From assembly GCF_009935905.1 (NCBI RefSeq), contig NZ_PREX01000004.1, positions 49,085-113,084 on the forward strand: 64,000 nucleotides of DNA. The letters run 5' to 3'. The notes below the pieces were generated by a model. The model was not told where the DNA came from. It saw nothing but the letters and a program-made list of their open reading frames with translations, and searched no databases. Positions 52,703 to 61,550 of the stretch are shown piece by piece. The position numbers were made by a program, and so were the translations under genes. This DNA comes from Alkalibacterium sp. MB6. Its GTDB lineage: Bacteria; Bacillota; Bacilli; Lactobacillales; Carnobacteriaceae_A. How positions within the stretch are numbered: the stretch's first letter is position 1; every line of letters begins with the position of its first letter.

Positions 52703-53806
52703 ATGTATGATATGTATCAAGTGCTCATCAATATACTTTTATCAATCGCACTAAGTGTGGGCGTTACCCCATTAATTAAAAAGCTCTCTTATAAAATAGG
52801 AGCTGTGGATATACCAAACAAGAGAAGGATGAATACTGAAATCATGCCCTCAATGGGTGGATTGGGTATTTACCTCGTTTTCTTTTTCACGATCATCTTT
52901 TTACAACCTGTCGCTAATCGAATTGCTATCCCAATGTTTATAGCGGCTAGTTTTGTTATTCTGACAGGGATGATTGATGACATTAAAGAAATTAGCCCTA
53001 AAATGAAAATGGCTGGACTTTTAGCAGCCGCCCTAATCATCATTTTTTTAAACGATTTAACTATCGCCCAGGTAAGTGTGCCTTTCATAGGAGAAATCAA
53101 CCTTCCTATGTGGATTGGCTTACCGTTCACCATTCTATGGATTTTAGCTATAACCAATTCGATTAATCTAATAGATGGGTTGGATGGCTTAGCAAGTGGC
53201 GTTTCTATCATCGCTTTATCGACGATGGGGATTATAGGGGTTTTCTTTTTAGATACCAATAGTTTCGAAACGAGTATAATGATCTTCACATTAGTGGGGA
53301 GTATTATTGGGTTTTTACCTTATAACTTTAACCCCGCCAAAATTTATTTAGGAGATACTGGGGCTTTATTTTTAGGGTTTATGATTTCAGTATTGTCTCT
53401 ATATGGATTAAAGAACGTTACACTGATATCATTAATTATCCCTATCGTTATATTAGGGATACCTATTACGGATACTATTTATGCCATGCTTCGTAGAAAG
53501 CTAAATAAAATGCCTATTTCTAGCGCAGACAAACACCATATGCATCATCGATTGATGACTTTGGGATTAACACATAGACAGACTGTACTAGTTATTTATC
53601 TAGTAGCCGGTATCTTTTCTATGATTGCCTTACTGTATCCTATATCTACTCTACTGGGGTCCGTGTTAATTACGATTGCGTTACTTATCGGATTAGAAGT
53701 GTTTGTTGAATTGATTGGTTTGGTAGGGGAAGACAGAAGACCTTTGCTGAAACGGTTGAGACAGTTCGGAGATAAGCTTAATAAAAACAATAAAAAGAAA
53801 CATTAA
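52703..53806 (+). CDS. tagO: Undecaprenyl-phosphate GlcNAc-1-phosphate transferase (TagO/WecA)
   Basis: The 367-residue membrane enzyme starts lipid-linked polymer synthesis. Motifs include MPSMGGLGIYLV, the DD site in GMIDDIKEISPKMKM, NSINLIDGLDGLASG, KIYLGDTGALFLGF and the HHMHHRL cytoplasmic loop. A TTG at 52685 would extend the frame, but it overlaps the GGAAGGA site; ATG 52703 is chosen. In the neighbourhood of mnaA it makes a GlcNAc-PP-lipid primer for teichoic acid or for this polysaccharide. Confidence 0.95.
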   Translation: MYDMYQVLINILLSIALSVGVTPLIKKLSYKIGAVDIPNKRRMNTEIMPSMGGLGIYLVFFFTIIFLQPVANRIAIPMFIAASFVILTGMIDDIKEISPKMKMAGLLAAALIIIFLNDLTIAQVSVPFIGEINLPMWIGLPFTILWILAITNSINLIDGLDGLASGVSIIALSTMGIIGVFFLDTNSFETSIMIFTLVGSIIGFLPYNFNPAKIYLGDTGALFLGFMISVLSLYGLKNVTLISLIIPIVILGIPITDTIYAMLRRKLNKMPISSADKHHMHHRLMTLGLTHRQTVLVIYLVAGIFSMIALLYPISTLLGSVLITIALLIGLEVFVELIGLVGEDRRPLLKRLRQFGDKLNKNNKKKH

Positions 53807-53818
53807 GGAGTCAGATCA

Positions 53819-54616
53819 TTGGATTATACACATACTTTAGTTGATCATTTAGTATCAATCATCATGCCGGCTTACAACTCTGAAAGCTTCATTAAAGAGT
53901 CTATTTTATCTGTTCAAAAACAGACCTATACTAACTGGGAATTATTAATCATTGATGATTGTTCAACTGACCGTACGGTTGATACTGTGCACTCTTTCAA
54001 TGACTCTAGAATTAAATTGATTGAATTAGAACAAAATTCCGGCGCAGCTGTCGCTCGCAATGCAGGAATCAAACAGGCTAGGGGAGAATTTTTAGCCTTT
54101 TTGGATAGTGATGACTTATGGACAGAAGAAAAATTGGAAAAGCAAATTGAATTTATGAGAGAGAATAATTATGATTTCACGTGTACCGAATATGCTGAAA
54201 TGAATGAAGAGGGCGCCATTGTTAACCTTATCGAAGTAAGTGACCAATTGGATTATAATGGTGTATTAAAATATTGCCCAGGCAACTCGACCATTATCTA
54301 TAATGCTAAAAGATTAGGTAAGTTTTACGCACCAGAAATTAAGAGACGAAATGATTTTGCATTATGGCTAAAAGTGATAAAAAAAGCGGGACATGTGCAT
54401 GGTTTACATGAAACGTACTCCATTTATCGAGTCCGTTCGCAATCCTTGTCTTCAAATAAATTTAAGTTGATTTCACATCAATGGAACGTCTTATACAATA
54501 TTGAAGGATTATCTTGGTTAAAGTCTGCCTATATTCTTTTGCACAAAATTTATACTGTTATAACGAAGCACAATAAAGTTGAGGTCGTAAAAAATGAAAA
54601 ACATTCTTCACATTAA
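53819..54616 (+). CDS. Family 2 glycosyltransferase
   Basis: The 265-residue GT-A protein has LVSIIMPAYNSESFIKESIL, ELLIIDDCSTDRTVDTVHSF, GAAVARNAGIKQARGEFLAF and the metal site LDSDDLW. The length and the RRNDFALWLKVIKKAGHVHG stretch match WcaA-like enzymes of capsule loci. It begins at TTG 53819, eight bases after AAGGAG, and overlaps the next gene by 23 bases, which couples their translation. Confidence 0.9.
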   Translation: MDYTHTLVDHLVSIIMPAYNSESFIKESILSVQKQTYTNWELLIIDDCSTDRTVDTVHSFNDSRIKLIELEQNSGAAVARNAGIKQARGEFLAFLDSDDLWTEEKLEKQIEFMRENNYDFTCTEYAEMNEEGAIVNLIEVSDQLDYNGVLKYCPGNSTIIYNAKRLGKFYAPEIKRRNDFALWLKVIKKAGHVHGLHETYSIYRVRSQSLSSNKFKLISHQWNVLYNIEGLSWLKSAYILLHKIYTVITKHNKVEVVKNEKHSSH

Positions 54617-55721
54617 TTCTAACTACCTAACCTCTTGGTTGCACGAAAATGTAATGGATTATTTATCCCAAGGAAATGTCACGAATCACATCTATATGCC
54701 TATGAAAAAAGAAAAAAAGGAAGACATTTTATATGATTCCAAACACCAAGTTCATTCTCCAATTGTGTTCAATGATGTTGATAAATACATTTTCACGTGG
54801 AAACAAAGAAAGATATACAACACTTTAAAACAGACCATACCATTGAGTGACATTCAATTTGTTCACGCGCATACTTTATTTACTGATGGGAATGTCGCTT
54901 TAAAACTATATGAAGAGTATGGTATCCCTTATGCGGTAACGGTGCGCAGCTTTACAGATGTCGAAGGTTTTTTTCATAAAAGAATTAACCTAAGAGCGCG
55001 TGGTAGAAAGATATTAAAACAGGCATCTAAAATTATCTTTTTATCAGATCATAGTAAAGAAAACCTAATCGATACTTACATTAAAGATACTCAATTGAAA
55101 GAAAGCATTCGTCAAAAAGCAGTTCTAGTACCAAATGGCATAGATGACTTCTGGTTTGAAAATGAAGGACAACCTAAAAAGTTAGATGCAACTAAACCTT
55201 TAAGAATTATTACTGTTGGGCAAATTAGAAAGCGTAAAAATCAGGATGTCACTCTCTTAGCAGCATCCTTAATTGAAAAAACGATTAAAAGACCAGTCGA
55301 GTTAACCATGGTAGGTAAGGTCATAGAAAAGAGTTATTTAGAAAAGCTGGAAGCGACAGGTATTCCATTTAAATTAATTGAGTATATTCCAAAAGAAAAG
55401 CTAATAGAAGAATACAGAGAACATGACCTCTTTATCTTGCCTTCAAGATATGAAACATTTGGTCTAGTCTATCCGGAAGCAATGAGTCAAGGTTTGCCTG
55501 TTCTTTATTCTAAAGGTCAAGGGTTCTATAAACAGTTTGAAGAAGGGTCGGTCGGCTATGCTGTCGATTCAAATGATCCTAAAGATGTGGCAGACAAAGC
55601 AGTAAAGATTTTATCTCATTATGATGCTATATCAGAGCAAGCTTTGTCAGCATATAAAAAGTTTAATTGGAAAGAACTATCTGAAAAATTGTTAACTATC
55701 TATGAAAATGAATCACGATAA
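54594..55721 (+). CDS. Family 4 glycosyltransferase
   Basis: The 375-residue protein is a GT-B enzyme. The N-terminal domain carries HAHTLFTDGNVALKLYEEYG and VTVRSFTDVEGFFH. The C-terminal domain has ITVGQIRKRKNQDVTLLAAS and the donor-binding LPSRYETFGLVYPEAMSQGL, with the E-x7-E pair. It starts inside the previous gene and is followed after 14 bases by another GT4 gene. Sugar specificity unknown. Confidence 0.92.
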   Translation: MKNILHINSNYLTSWLHENVMDYLSQGNVTNHIYMPMKKEKKEDILYDSKHQVHSPIVFNDVDKYIFTWKQRKIYNTLKQTIPLSDIQFVHAHTLFTDGNVALKLYEEYGIPYAVTVRSFTDVEGFFHKRINLRARGRKILKQASKIIFLSDHSKENLIDTYIKDTQLKESIRQKAVLVPNGIDDFWFENEGQPKKLDATKPLRIITVGQIRKRKNQDVTLLAASLIEKTIKRPVELTMVGKVIEKSYLEKLEATGIPFKLIEYIPKEKLIEEYREHDLFILPSRYETFGLVYPEAMSQGLPVLYSKGQGFYKQFEEGSVGYAVDSNDPKDVADKAVKILSHYDAISEQALSAYKKFNWKELSEKLLTIYENESR

Positions 55722-55735
55722 AGGCAGGTTATCTA

Positions 55736-56878
55736 ATGCAAAAAAAAATACAAACTAATAGAGTGGTTCATATCATGAGTGGCTTTGGAGGGGGGATTTC
55801 CTCCTTTATCAAAAACAAGGCAGAAGCATTAGTCGATCAAGCCATTAGGTTTGATGTGATCACGTTTGATGAAGTAGGGGCTGAATTTAGACGATCAATT
55901 GAGAAAACGGGTGGGCAGATTTTTAGAGTAAGCAACCCAAAAGAAGCCGGTTTTAAACAATTCTTTAGCCAAGTAAACACCATTATGAAAGATTTACCCA
56001 AAGATGTACTCGTGCATTCACATGTCAATGGGAGGATCGCCTTGCCATTTTATCTAGTAGCTAAAAAGAACCGATTGTCACGATTTGTCATTCACGCTCA
56101 TACGGCAAGTCCGTTAAGCAGTCCGAATAGTAAACAAGATAAAATCAAGCGTCAGTTAAATAAGAGGATGTCTAAAGAAAAAGTATCCTGTGGGATTAAA
56201 GCATCTGAAAATATCTTTGGGAAACATGCAGTTGAACAGGGCCGTATTGTTCATATTCCCAATAGTATTGCTCACGAACGATTTTTGAAAGAATCTGATC
56301 CGATACAATTAAAAAAAGAGATATTAGGTGTAACTGACAACCGCTTAATCATTGGCCATGTAGGAAGATTTAAAACAGTGAAAAACCACCCGTTCATGTT
56401 AGATATAATTGAAGAATTAAAAAACAGAGGGATTGAATTTCTCTGGTTTTTTGCAGGGGACGGTCTATTAAAAGAAGAGATTGAAAATCAAGTTAAAGAA
56501 AGAAATCTTGAAGACGTTGTTCAATTTCTGGGTCGAAGAGATGACATTGAGAATCTATTTCATATGATGGATGTCGTCGTCTTGCCATCATTCGATGAAG
56601 GACTACCAACCGTTGTCATTGAAGCGCAAGCATCTTCAACACCTTGTATCTTATCGCATACCATCACTAAAGAATGTGACTTAAACCTCTCAATGGTAAA
56701 GTTTTTACCGATTGATCATGTGGATCAATGGGCGAACGAAATAGAGACGTTTAAACCAATGCCAGTAAAGAAAGAAGACATTGAAGACAAGCTGATTTCA
56801 AGCAAATTTACTAATGAGACGTCTGCGCAACTTTATGTACAGTTTTTAAACAAAGAAATTCAATCCTATGAAATTTAA
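55736..56878 (+). CDS. Family 4 glycosyltransferase (EpsF-like)
   Basis: The 380-residue GT-B enzyme begins VVHIMSGFGGGISSFIKNKA, as in the EpsF group of exopolysaccharide glycosyltransferases. IIGHVGRFKTVKNHPFMLDI opens the C-terminal domain, followed by WFFAGDGLLKEEIENQVKER and VLPSFDEGLPTVVIEAQASS. It follows the first GT4 gene with 14 bases between. It probably adds one sugar to the repeat unit. Confidence 0.92.
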   Translation: MQKKIQTNRVVHIMSGFGGGISSFIKNKAEALVDQAIRFDVITFDEVGAEFRRSIEKTGGQIFRVSNPKEAGFKQFFSQVNTIMKDLPKDVLVHSHVNGRIALPFYLVAKKNRLSRFVIHAHTASPLSSPNSKQDKIKRQLNKRMSKEKVSCGIKASENIFGKHAVEQGRIVHIPNSIAHERFLKESDPIQLKKEILGVTDNRLIIGHVGRFKTVKNHPFMLDIIEELKNRGIEFLWFFAGDGLLKEEIENQVKERNLEDVVQFLGRRDDIENLFHMMDVVVLPSFDEGLPTVVIEAQASSTPCILSHTITKECDLNLSMVKFLPIDHVDQWANEIETFKPMPVKKEDIEDKLISSKFTNETSAQLYVQFLNKEIQSYEI

Positions 56879-56925
56879 TCAAACGGATGAACGCATTCGA
56901 ATGTCAAAAAATAAGGAGTATTAAG

Positions 56926-57939
56926 ATGGATTTAAAATCGTTTAGTTTAGAGGTCTGGCAGCTAATAAAAGACTATAAGAAATTAATCGCATCACTAGCA
57001 ATTATTTTTTCCTTACTCTTTGCAGGAGTGAGACTACTGATGCAGTGGGACTTTCAAACAGTTGGAACGGAAACAATCGAAACAGAAGGGGTCCCGTCTA
57101 ACTTTGATTTATTTATTGAACAAGATAACTTAGGGACATTTACTAATTCGTACTTAATAGAGATCTTAGCTACTCAGCCGGAAGTTGTATCAAGTATGGA
57201 ACAAGAAACGGGAATTGTCATTCAAGATGTATTAGATGAATTTAGCGAAAATTTTGATCCTGTATATACTAATGAGGATCCTATAAATATTGAGCGCAAC
57301 ACATCTACCAATGTGATGACCGTAACCATTGGTGTAGGGACCAGTGAAGAAAATCAAGAACTAGCTGAAGCATATTATTCTTGGGTAAGCGAATCAGAAC
57401 ATCCATTTTTCGATGATAAGAATGTTTATCTGTTATCAGAACCAGAAGCAACTGAAGAAGAACCAGTCTTTGTTAATGGAGAAGGGCCAACAGCTTCTAT
57501 TGTATCCGTCATTCTTATGGCAGGAATTGGACTGGTTTTCGGTATAGTAGCAGCTATTGCTATAGCAATCTTAAAAGCTCTACTACATGACAAGATATTA
57601 TACAGCTTTACTTATGGTTGGAAATCTGATGATATTTATATGCGTGAATTGAATCAGGCAGGAGATAAAGTTGCCTATGATATATTAAGTGGCCATGCAG
57701 ATAAAGTGGTGATTCTAACTGAACACCCGTTATCAGAAGAGTTGGTTAATGCATTGACTAAAATGGGACAGCATCAGTTTTCAATACATTCAAATGTGAC
57801 GTCAATTCCTATTGACGAACGATTTGAAGAATGCTCGATTATTATTCAGCGAAAATTAACTAGCAAAGATTGGTACGCATCACAACGCAAGAATTTAAAA
57901 TTATATCCATCTGCACGTACAAAAATTATTGAAATATAA
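56926..57939 (+). CDS. Wzz-like chain-length protein with extra cytoplasmic domain
   Basis: The 337-residue protein has a membrane helix near the N-terminus (ASLAIIFSLLFAGVRLLM), an acidic outer domain of about 140 residues and a second helix (ASIVSVILMAGIGLVFGIVA). This two-helix layout is that of Wzz/CapA polysaccharide co-polymerases. After the second helix comes a cytoplasmic domain of about 110 residues (VAYDILSGHADKVVILTEHP and so on). It has no Walker motif, so it is not a fused BY-kinase. An open frame reaches 56887, but ATG 56926 follows AAGGAG. No tyrosine kinase or phosphatase is in this locus. Confidence 0.72.
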   Translation: MDLKSFSLEVWQLIKDYKKLIASLAIIFSLLFAGVRLLMQWDFQTVGTETIETEGVPSNFDLFIEQDNLGTFTNSYLIEILATQPEVVSSMEQETGIVIQDVLDEFSENFDPVYTNEDPINIERNTSTNVMTVTIGVGTSEENQELAEAYYSWVSESEHPFFDDKNVYLLSEPEATEEEPVFVNGEGPTASIVSVILMAGIGLVFGIVAAIAIAILKALLHDKILYSFTYGWKSDDIYMRELNQAGDKVAYDILSGHADKVVILTEHPLSEELVNALTKMGQHQFSIHSNVTSIPIDERFEECSIIIQRKLTSKDWYASQRKNLKLYPSARTKIIEI

Positions 57940-57969
57940 GTAGTACGCTTAACCGAATAGAGGTGACCC

Positions 57970-59277
57970 ATGAAAAAATTAGGCTATCTACTCATTGCTT
58001 CCGTATTTCTAGGAACAGACATACTAGCTGTTAATGCTGGTATAGCACAAGTATCAATGTATAGAATGCTGTTAGCTCTATGCGTGATCACTATCAGTTT
58101 TATCTATATTAGAAGAGACCCGGCAGTTAGCTTGAGATTTAATCTTCAAGATAATCAGTTCAGGTATGTGTATCTCATTTGGTTAATTATTGGTGTATTT
58201 TCGTTTATATGGGCAAGAGATAGTGGGAACTGGATGAAAGGGATCTTTTTCGTCGGAGTAGGGACCTTTACCATAGTTCTGACTAGCACCCTTATGACTA
58301 GTCAAAGGGATCTAAAAAAATGTTTCGTCATCTTATTTTCGATGATAGGTTTTCATCAATTGATGGGCTTATACGAAATAATGACGAATCATTATATATG
58401 GGCTGATTTATCAGGACCAGTTAGAGCGAACTTCTCGGCTAATAGTGGGGCTCGAGTTCCATACACCACCTTTACTAATATCAACGATTATTCAACTTTG
58501 ATTTTTGCCAGTATTCCACTATCCTGTATTATCTTGTTTAATACAAACAAAAAATGGCTCAAAGGATTAAGTATTCTATCTATTCTTTCCACTTTGTTTT
58601 TGCTTTACCGAACAGGCTCAAGAGGAAATCAACTGGCGTTAATTTTGTTCGTTTTTACTCTATTCATACTTAAAACAATGAAGCGCCGTTACTTAAGGGT
58701 TATTTTATATTCCATTTGTATCTTTATGGTTCTGTTTATAGGGGCTTATTTTGCTGTTCCATCTTTACGTTATTCTATTTATAGTGTAGTTATCGCTTTT
58801 ATTAGGCAATCAGGATCTAATGTTTATCGAATCAATTTGCTACTAAACGGCTTTGCCTTCTTGGCGCAATCCTTTGGCTTCGGGGTTGGGGCAGGTAACA
58901 TTGAGACATGGATGGTTGAGTCACCGATTTTTGTAGTAGACGCTCCCAACATTCATAACTGGTTTATGGATATTCTTGTTGCGTATGGATTGATTACCTT
59001 TATCTTATACACCCTGATGTACCTTTACATCTTAAGACAATTATATGTCTCTTATAAATATTCTTATAATCCGTTTATTAGATCGTCATCTTTCTTTTTG
59101 TTTGCTTACGTCATTAGTTTTGTAGCATCATCTATATCGTCAGCATCAAATATTTTTATTGAATGGCAATGGGTCTTATGGGCGGTAATCATCGCATTTG
59201 TTCAGTTAACAGAAAAAAAGGAAAGTGAAAACAACATAATCAAAAAAGGAAATCCTACAATATCCAATGTATATTAG
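57970..59277 (+). CDS. O-antigen ligase/polymerase-family protein (second Wzy-like)
   Basis: The 435-residue protein has about 12 membrane helices. It contains TFTNINDYSTLIFASIPLSC and LYRTGSRGNQLALILF, the Wzy_C (O-antigen ligase) signature region, and a large loop with WMVESPIFVVDAPNIHNWF; the paired Arg and His residues are typical of the active loop. It either polymerises repeat units or attaches the finished chain to the wall. It follows the Wzz-like gene after 30 bases and is the last gene of the locus before a long hairpin. Confidence 0.83.
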   Translation: MKKLGYLLIASVFLGTDILAVNAGIAQVSMYRMLLALCVITISFIYIRRDPAVSLRFNLQDNQFRYVYLIWLIIGVFSFIWARDSGNWMKGIFFVGVGTFTIVLTSTLMTSQRDLKKCFVILFSMIGFHQLMGLYEIMTNHYIWADLSGPVRANFSANSGARVPYTTFTNINDYSTLIFASIPLSCIILFNTNKKWLKGLSILSILSTLFLLYRTGSRGNQLALILFVFTLFILKTMKRRYLRVILYSICIFMVLFIGAYFAVPSLRYSIYSVVIAFIRQSGSNVYRINLLLNGFAFLAQSFGFGVGAGNIETWMVESPIFVVDAPNIHNWFMDILVAYGLITFILYTLMYLYILRQLYVSYKYSYNPFIRSSSFFLFAYVISFVASSISSASNIFIEWQWVLWAVIIAFVQLTEKKESENNIIKKGNPTISNVY

Positions 59278-59326
59278 TTATACAAAAATTAATCAGAAAA
59301 TGTGTAAAATGTAAAACAGACAATAA

Positions 59327-59376
59327 AAAATAAGTGTGAAGAAAGGAGGTGATTCCTTTTTCTTCACACTTATTTT
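59327..59376 (+). terminator. Long hairpin after the polysaccharide operon, with anti-16S-like loop
   Basis: AAAATAAGTGTGAAGAAA and TTTCTTCACACTTATTTT form an 18-bp perfect stem. The loop adds GGAGGTGATTCC. AGAAAGGAGGTGATTCC is nearly the full complement of the 16S rRNA 3' end (one base extra). No start codon follows at the normal distance for a protein of useful length. It probably ends the polysaccharide transcript, though there is no T-run beyond the stem. Confidence 0.7.
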
Positions 59377-59588
59377 ATAATGCAAGTAACTAAAAAAGGT
59401 GAAACGTGTTAATGATAACTAAAAATGACCGATTATAAACGGTGGAGGGAAGTTATTTAACTCTTTGAACAAAAAGAACACTTATTGTCAGTAAACTGTA
59501 ACAATTTTCATAACTTTTAACTGGAAATAAAAGGTAGACTAACAACAGTGTTAAGTTATTATAAAGTTGAAAAGGAGTTTTTTGAAAA
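59377..59588 (+). promoter_or_regulatory. Upstream region of the CWB2 glucosaminidase gene
   Basis: This 212-base AT-rich region ends with an AAAAGGAG binding site eight or nine bases before ATG 59589. A TAGACT box (about 59534) and a TATAAA (about 59561) are candidate -10 elements, but no good -35 partner is clear. No repeat array is seen. Confidence 0.4.
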
Positions 59589-61493
59589 ATGAGCAAAAAA
59601 CGATTGGCTAGAAAATCTTTAATCTTCAGTGCATATTCATTATTGTTGATAAGAGCTGGGGAACATGATCAGAACTTAAACGTTCAAGCAGAAACATTAG
59701 GAGAAGATATATATACTTTTGAGCAAAAAGAATCTTTTGAAACGGAAGACTATCATACTGTTGAGGAATTCATTGAAAAGAATGAAATTATTACTACAGT
59801 TGCACCACCTGCACCAAGAACATTTGTGACGACTCAATCATCTCAGCAAGCGACATCGTCTGTCGTTAGACTGTCAGGAGATAACCGCATGCGCCTTGCG
59901 GAAAACATTAGTAAACAAGGATGGAAAGTAAGTGATACAGTTTTCATTTCAAATGGCTTTAAATTCACAGATGCACTCTCTGGAACCCCTCTTGCAGCAC
60001 AGTACAATGCGCCTATGTTATTGGTTAATGGAAAAAGTATAGATACTCAGACATTAAATGAGATTAGTCGATTAAGTGCTAAAAATATTATTATATTAGG
60101 CGGACCTCACTCTGTTCCGGAACATATTGCTAATACATTGAGAAGTAAAGGTCTTAATGTTAGACGTATAGCTGGAAATAATAGGTACGATACATCAAGA
60201 AAAATTGCAGAAGAGTTAATCAACTCAAGCAAAGCAACAACTGCACACTTGGTTAATGGAGAAGCTTATGCGGATGCTGTCAGTATTTCTGCAGTAGCGG
60301 GTCGCAATAAGCAACCGATTCTGTTAACAAAAGCAAACGCTCTACATAAAGAAGTACAAACCATGACTAATTCAATTAAAAATTGGAATATTATCGGTGG
60401 AAATACCTCAATTACAAATACTGTAGAAACACAATTGAATCAAAGGGTAAACACCGTTAAACGTATATCCGGTGCTGATCGATATGAGGTCAATCGAAAC
60501 GTATTGAACACATGGGGCATGACAGGACGAAAAATCTATGTTGGTTCTGGCGATGCTTTTGCAGATATATTAACTGGATCTGTATTAGCTGCTAGAGAAA
60601 ATACAGGTATTTTACTTTTAAGTGAACGAGAAAGTCATATCGCAAGTGCTGAACAGTATGCTAAAACGAAAAATCTTAATGATTTTGTTATTCTCGGGGG
60701 ACCAAATACCCTTTCAGAAGGAATCGTTACTCGATTTTCAAATCTCTATCCTTTAGTAATCATTACTCGTGGCCATAAGAATGGACTTTATACTGTTCAA
60801 AGAGGCGATACGTTTAATGCAATAGCTGACAGTTTTGGTTTAAGTCCACTACAGTTAACTGTGTGGAATAGACATATACCAAATATAAATGTGTTGGCTG
60901 TTGGTCAAACCCTCGCCGTAACCCGTACTGGTGTAGAACAATTACTTTCATCAGCGGATAAAGCAAGATTAATGCTAACAAATAATCCTTCTCCGTTTAA
61001 GTCAGTACATGAGTTCATTGACTGGATGGCCCCTTCAGCGATTGAAGTTTCCAATAGATCAGGTGAGGAAGCATTGTACCCGTCGTTGATGATAGCTCAA
61101 GCCATACATGAAAGTGGAGCAGCTAGAACGATTGGCCTAAGTTCTCTATCAAGACCGCCTTACCATAACTTATTTGGAATCAAGGCGGGTAACAACCCTG
61201 ACTATGTTGCCGCATGGACATGGGAAGTAATGAATGGCATACGTGTGGATGTTATTGCTAGATTCAGAAGCTTTCCATCCTACACTCAATCTTTAGACGT
61301 ATACGCCAACATGATGCGTCGCGGAAGAGGAACAGGTGAAGACTTTTATTATAGAGGAACATGGAGAAAGAATACAAAAGACGTCATGGAAGTTTTAGAT
61401 AATGGCGGATTAAGAGGCTATGCAACAGATCCTGAATACTTTAATGCTATTAGACGAGTAATTAATAATTATAACTTAACTCGCTTTGATTAA
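59589..61493 (+). CDS. Secreted CWB2-LysM-GH73 peptidoglycan glucosaminidase
   Basis: The 634-residue protein has three CWB2 wall-binding repeats at about 92-390 (each opening RLSGDNRM, RIAGNNRYDTSR or RISGADRYEVNR and containing NGFKFTDALSG, NGEAYADAVSI or SGDAFADILTG). A LysM follows at about 400-445 (YTVQRGDTFNAIADSFGLSP), then a GH73 glucosaminidase domain (about 480-634) with catalytic Glu508 in AQAIHESGAART. The N-terminal segment SLIFSAYSLLLI is short for a signal peptide and is followed by RAGEHDQN before VQAET, which is odd. It is the first of two adjacent wall hydrolase genes and directly follows the polysaccharide locus. Confidence 0.93.
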   Translation: MSKKRLARKSLIFSAYSLLLIRAGEHDQNLNVQAETLGEDIYTFEQKESFETEDYHTVEEFIEKNEIITTVAPPAPRTFVTTQSSQQATSSVVRLSGDNRMRLAENISKQGWKVSDTVFISNGFKFTDALSGTPLAAQYNAPMLLVNGKSIDTQTLNEISRLSAKNIIILGGPHSVPEHIANTLRSKGLNVRRIAGNNRYDTSRKIAEELINSSKATTAHLVNGEAYADAVSISAVAGRNKQPILLTKANALHKEVQTMTNSIKNWNIIGGNTSITNTVETQLNQRVNTVKRISGADRYEVNRNVLNTWGMTGRKIYVGSGDAFADILTGSVLAARENTGILLLSERESHIASAEQYAKTKNLNDFVILGGPNTLSEGIVTRFSNLYPLVIITRGHKNGLYTVQRGDTFNAIADSFGLSPLQLTVWNRHIPNINVLAVGQTLAVTRTGVEQLLSSADKARLMLTNNPSPFKSVHEFIDWMAPSAIEVSNRSGEEALYPSLMIAQAIHESGAARTIGLSSLSRPPYHNLFGIKAGNNPDYVAAWTWEVMNGIRVDVIARFRSFPSYTQSLDVYANMMRRGRGTGEDFYYRGTWRKNTKDVMEVLDNGGLRGYATDPEYFNAIRRVINNYNLTRFD

Positions 61494-61550
61494 TCGGAAA
61501 GTAAGGAATTGTTTTTAAGTTTAGAAGAGAACACATAGAAGGGAATAAAG

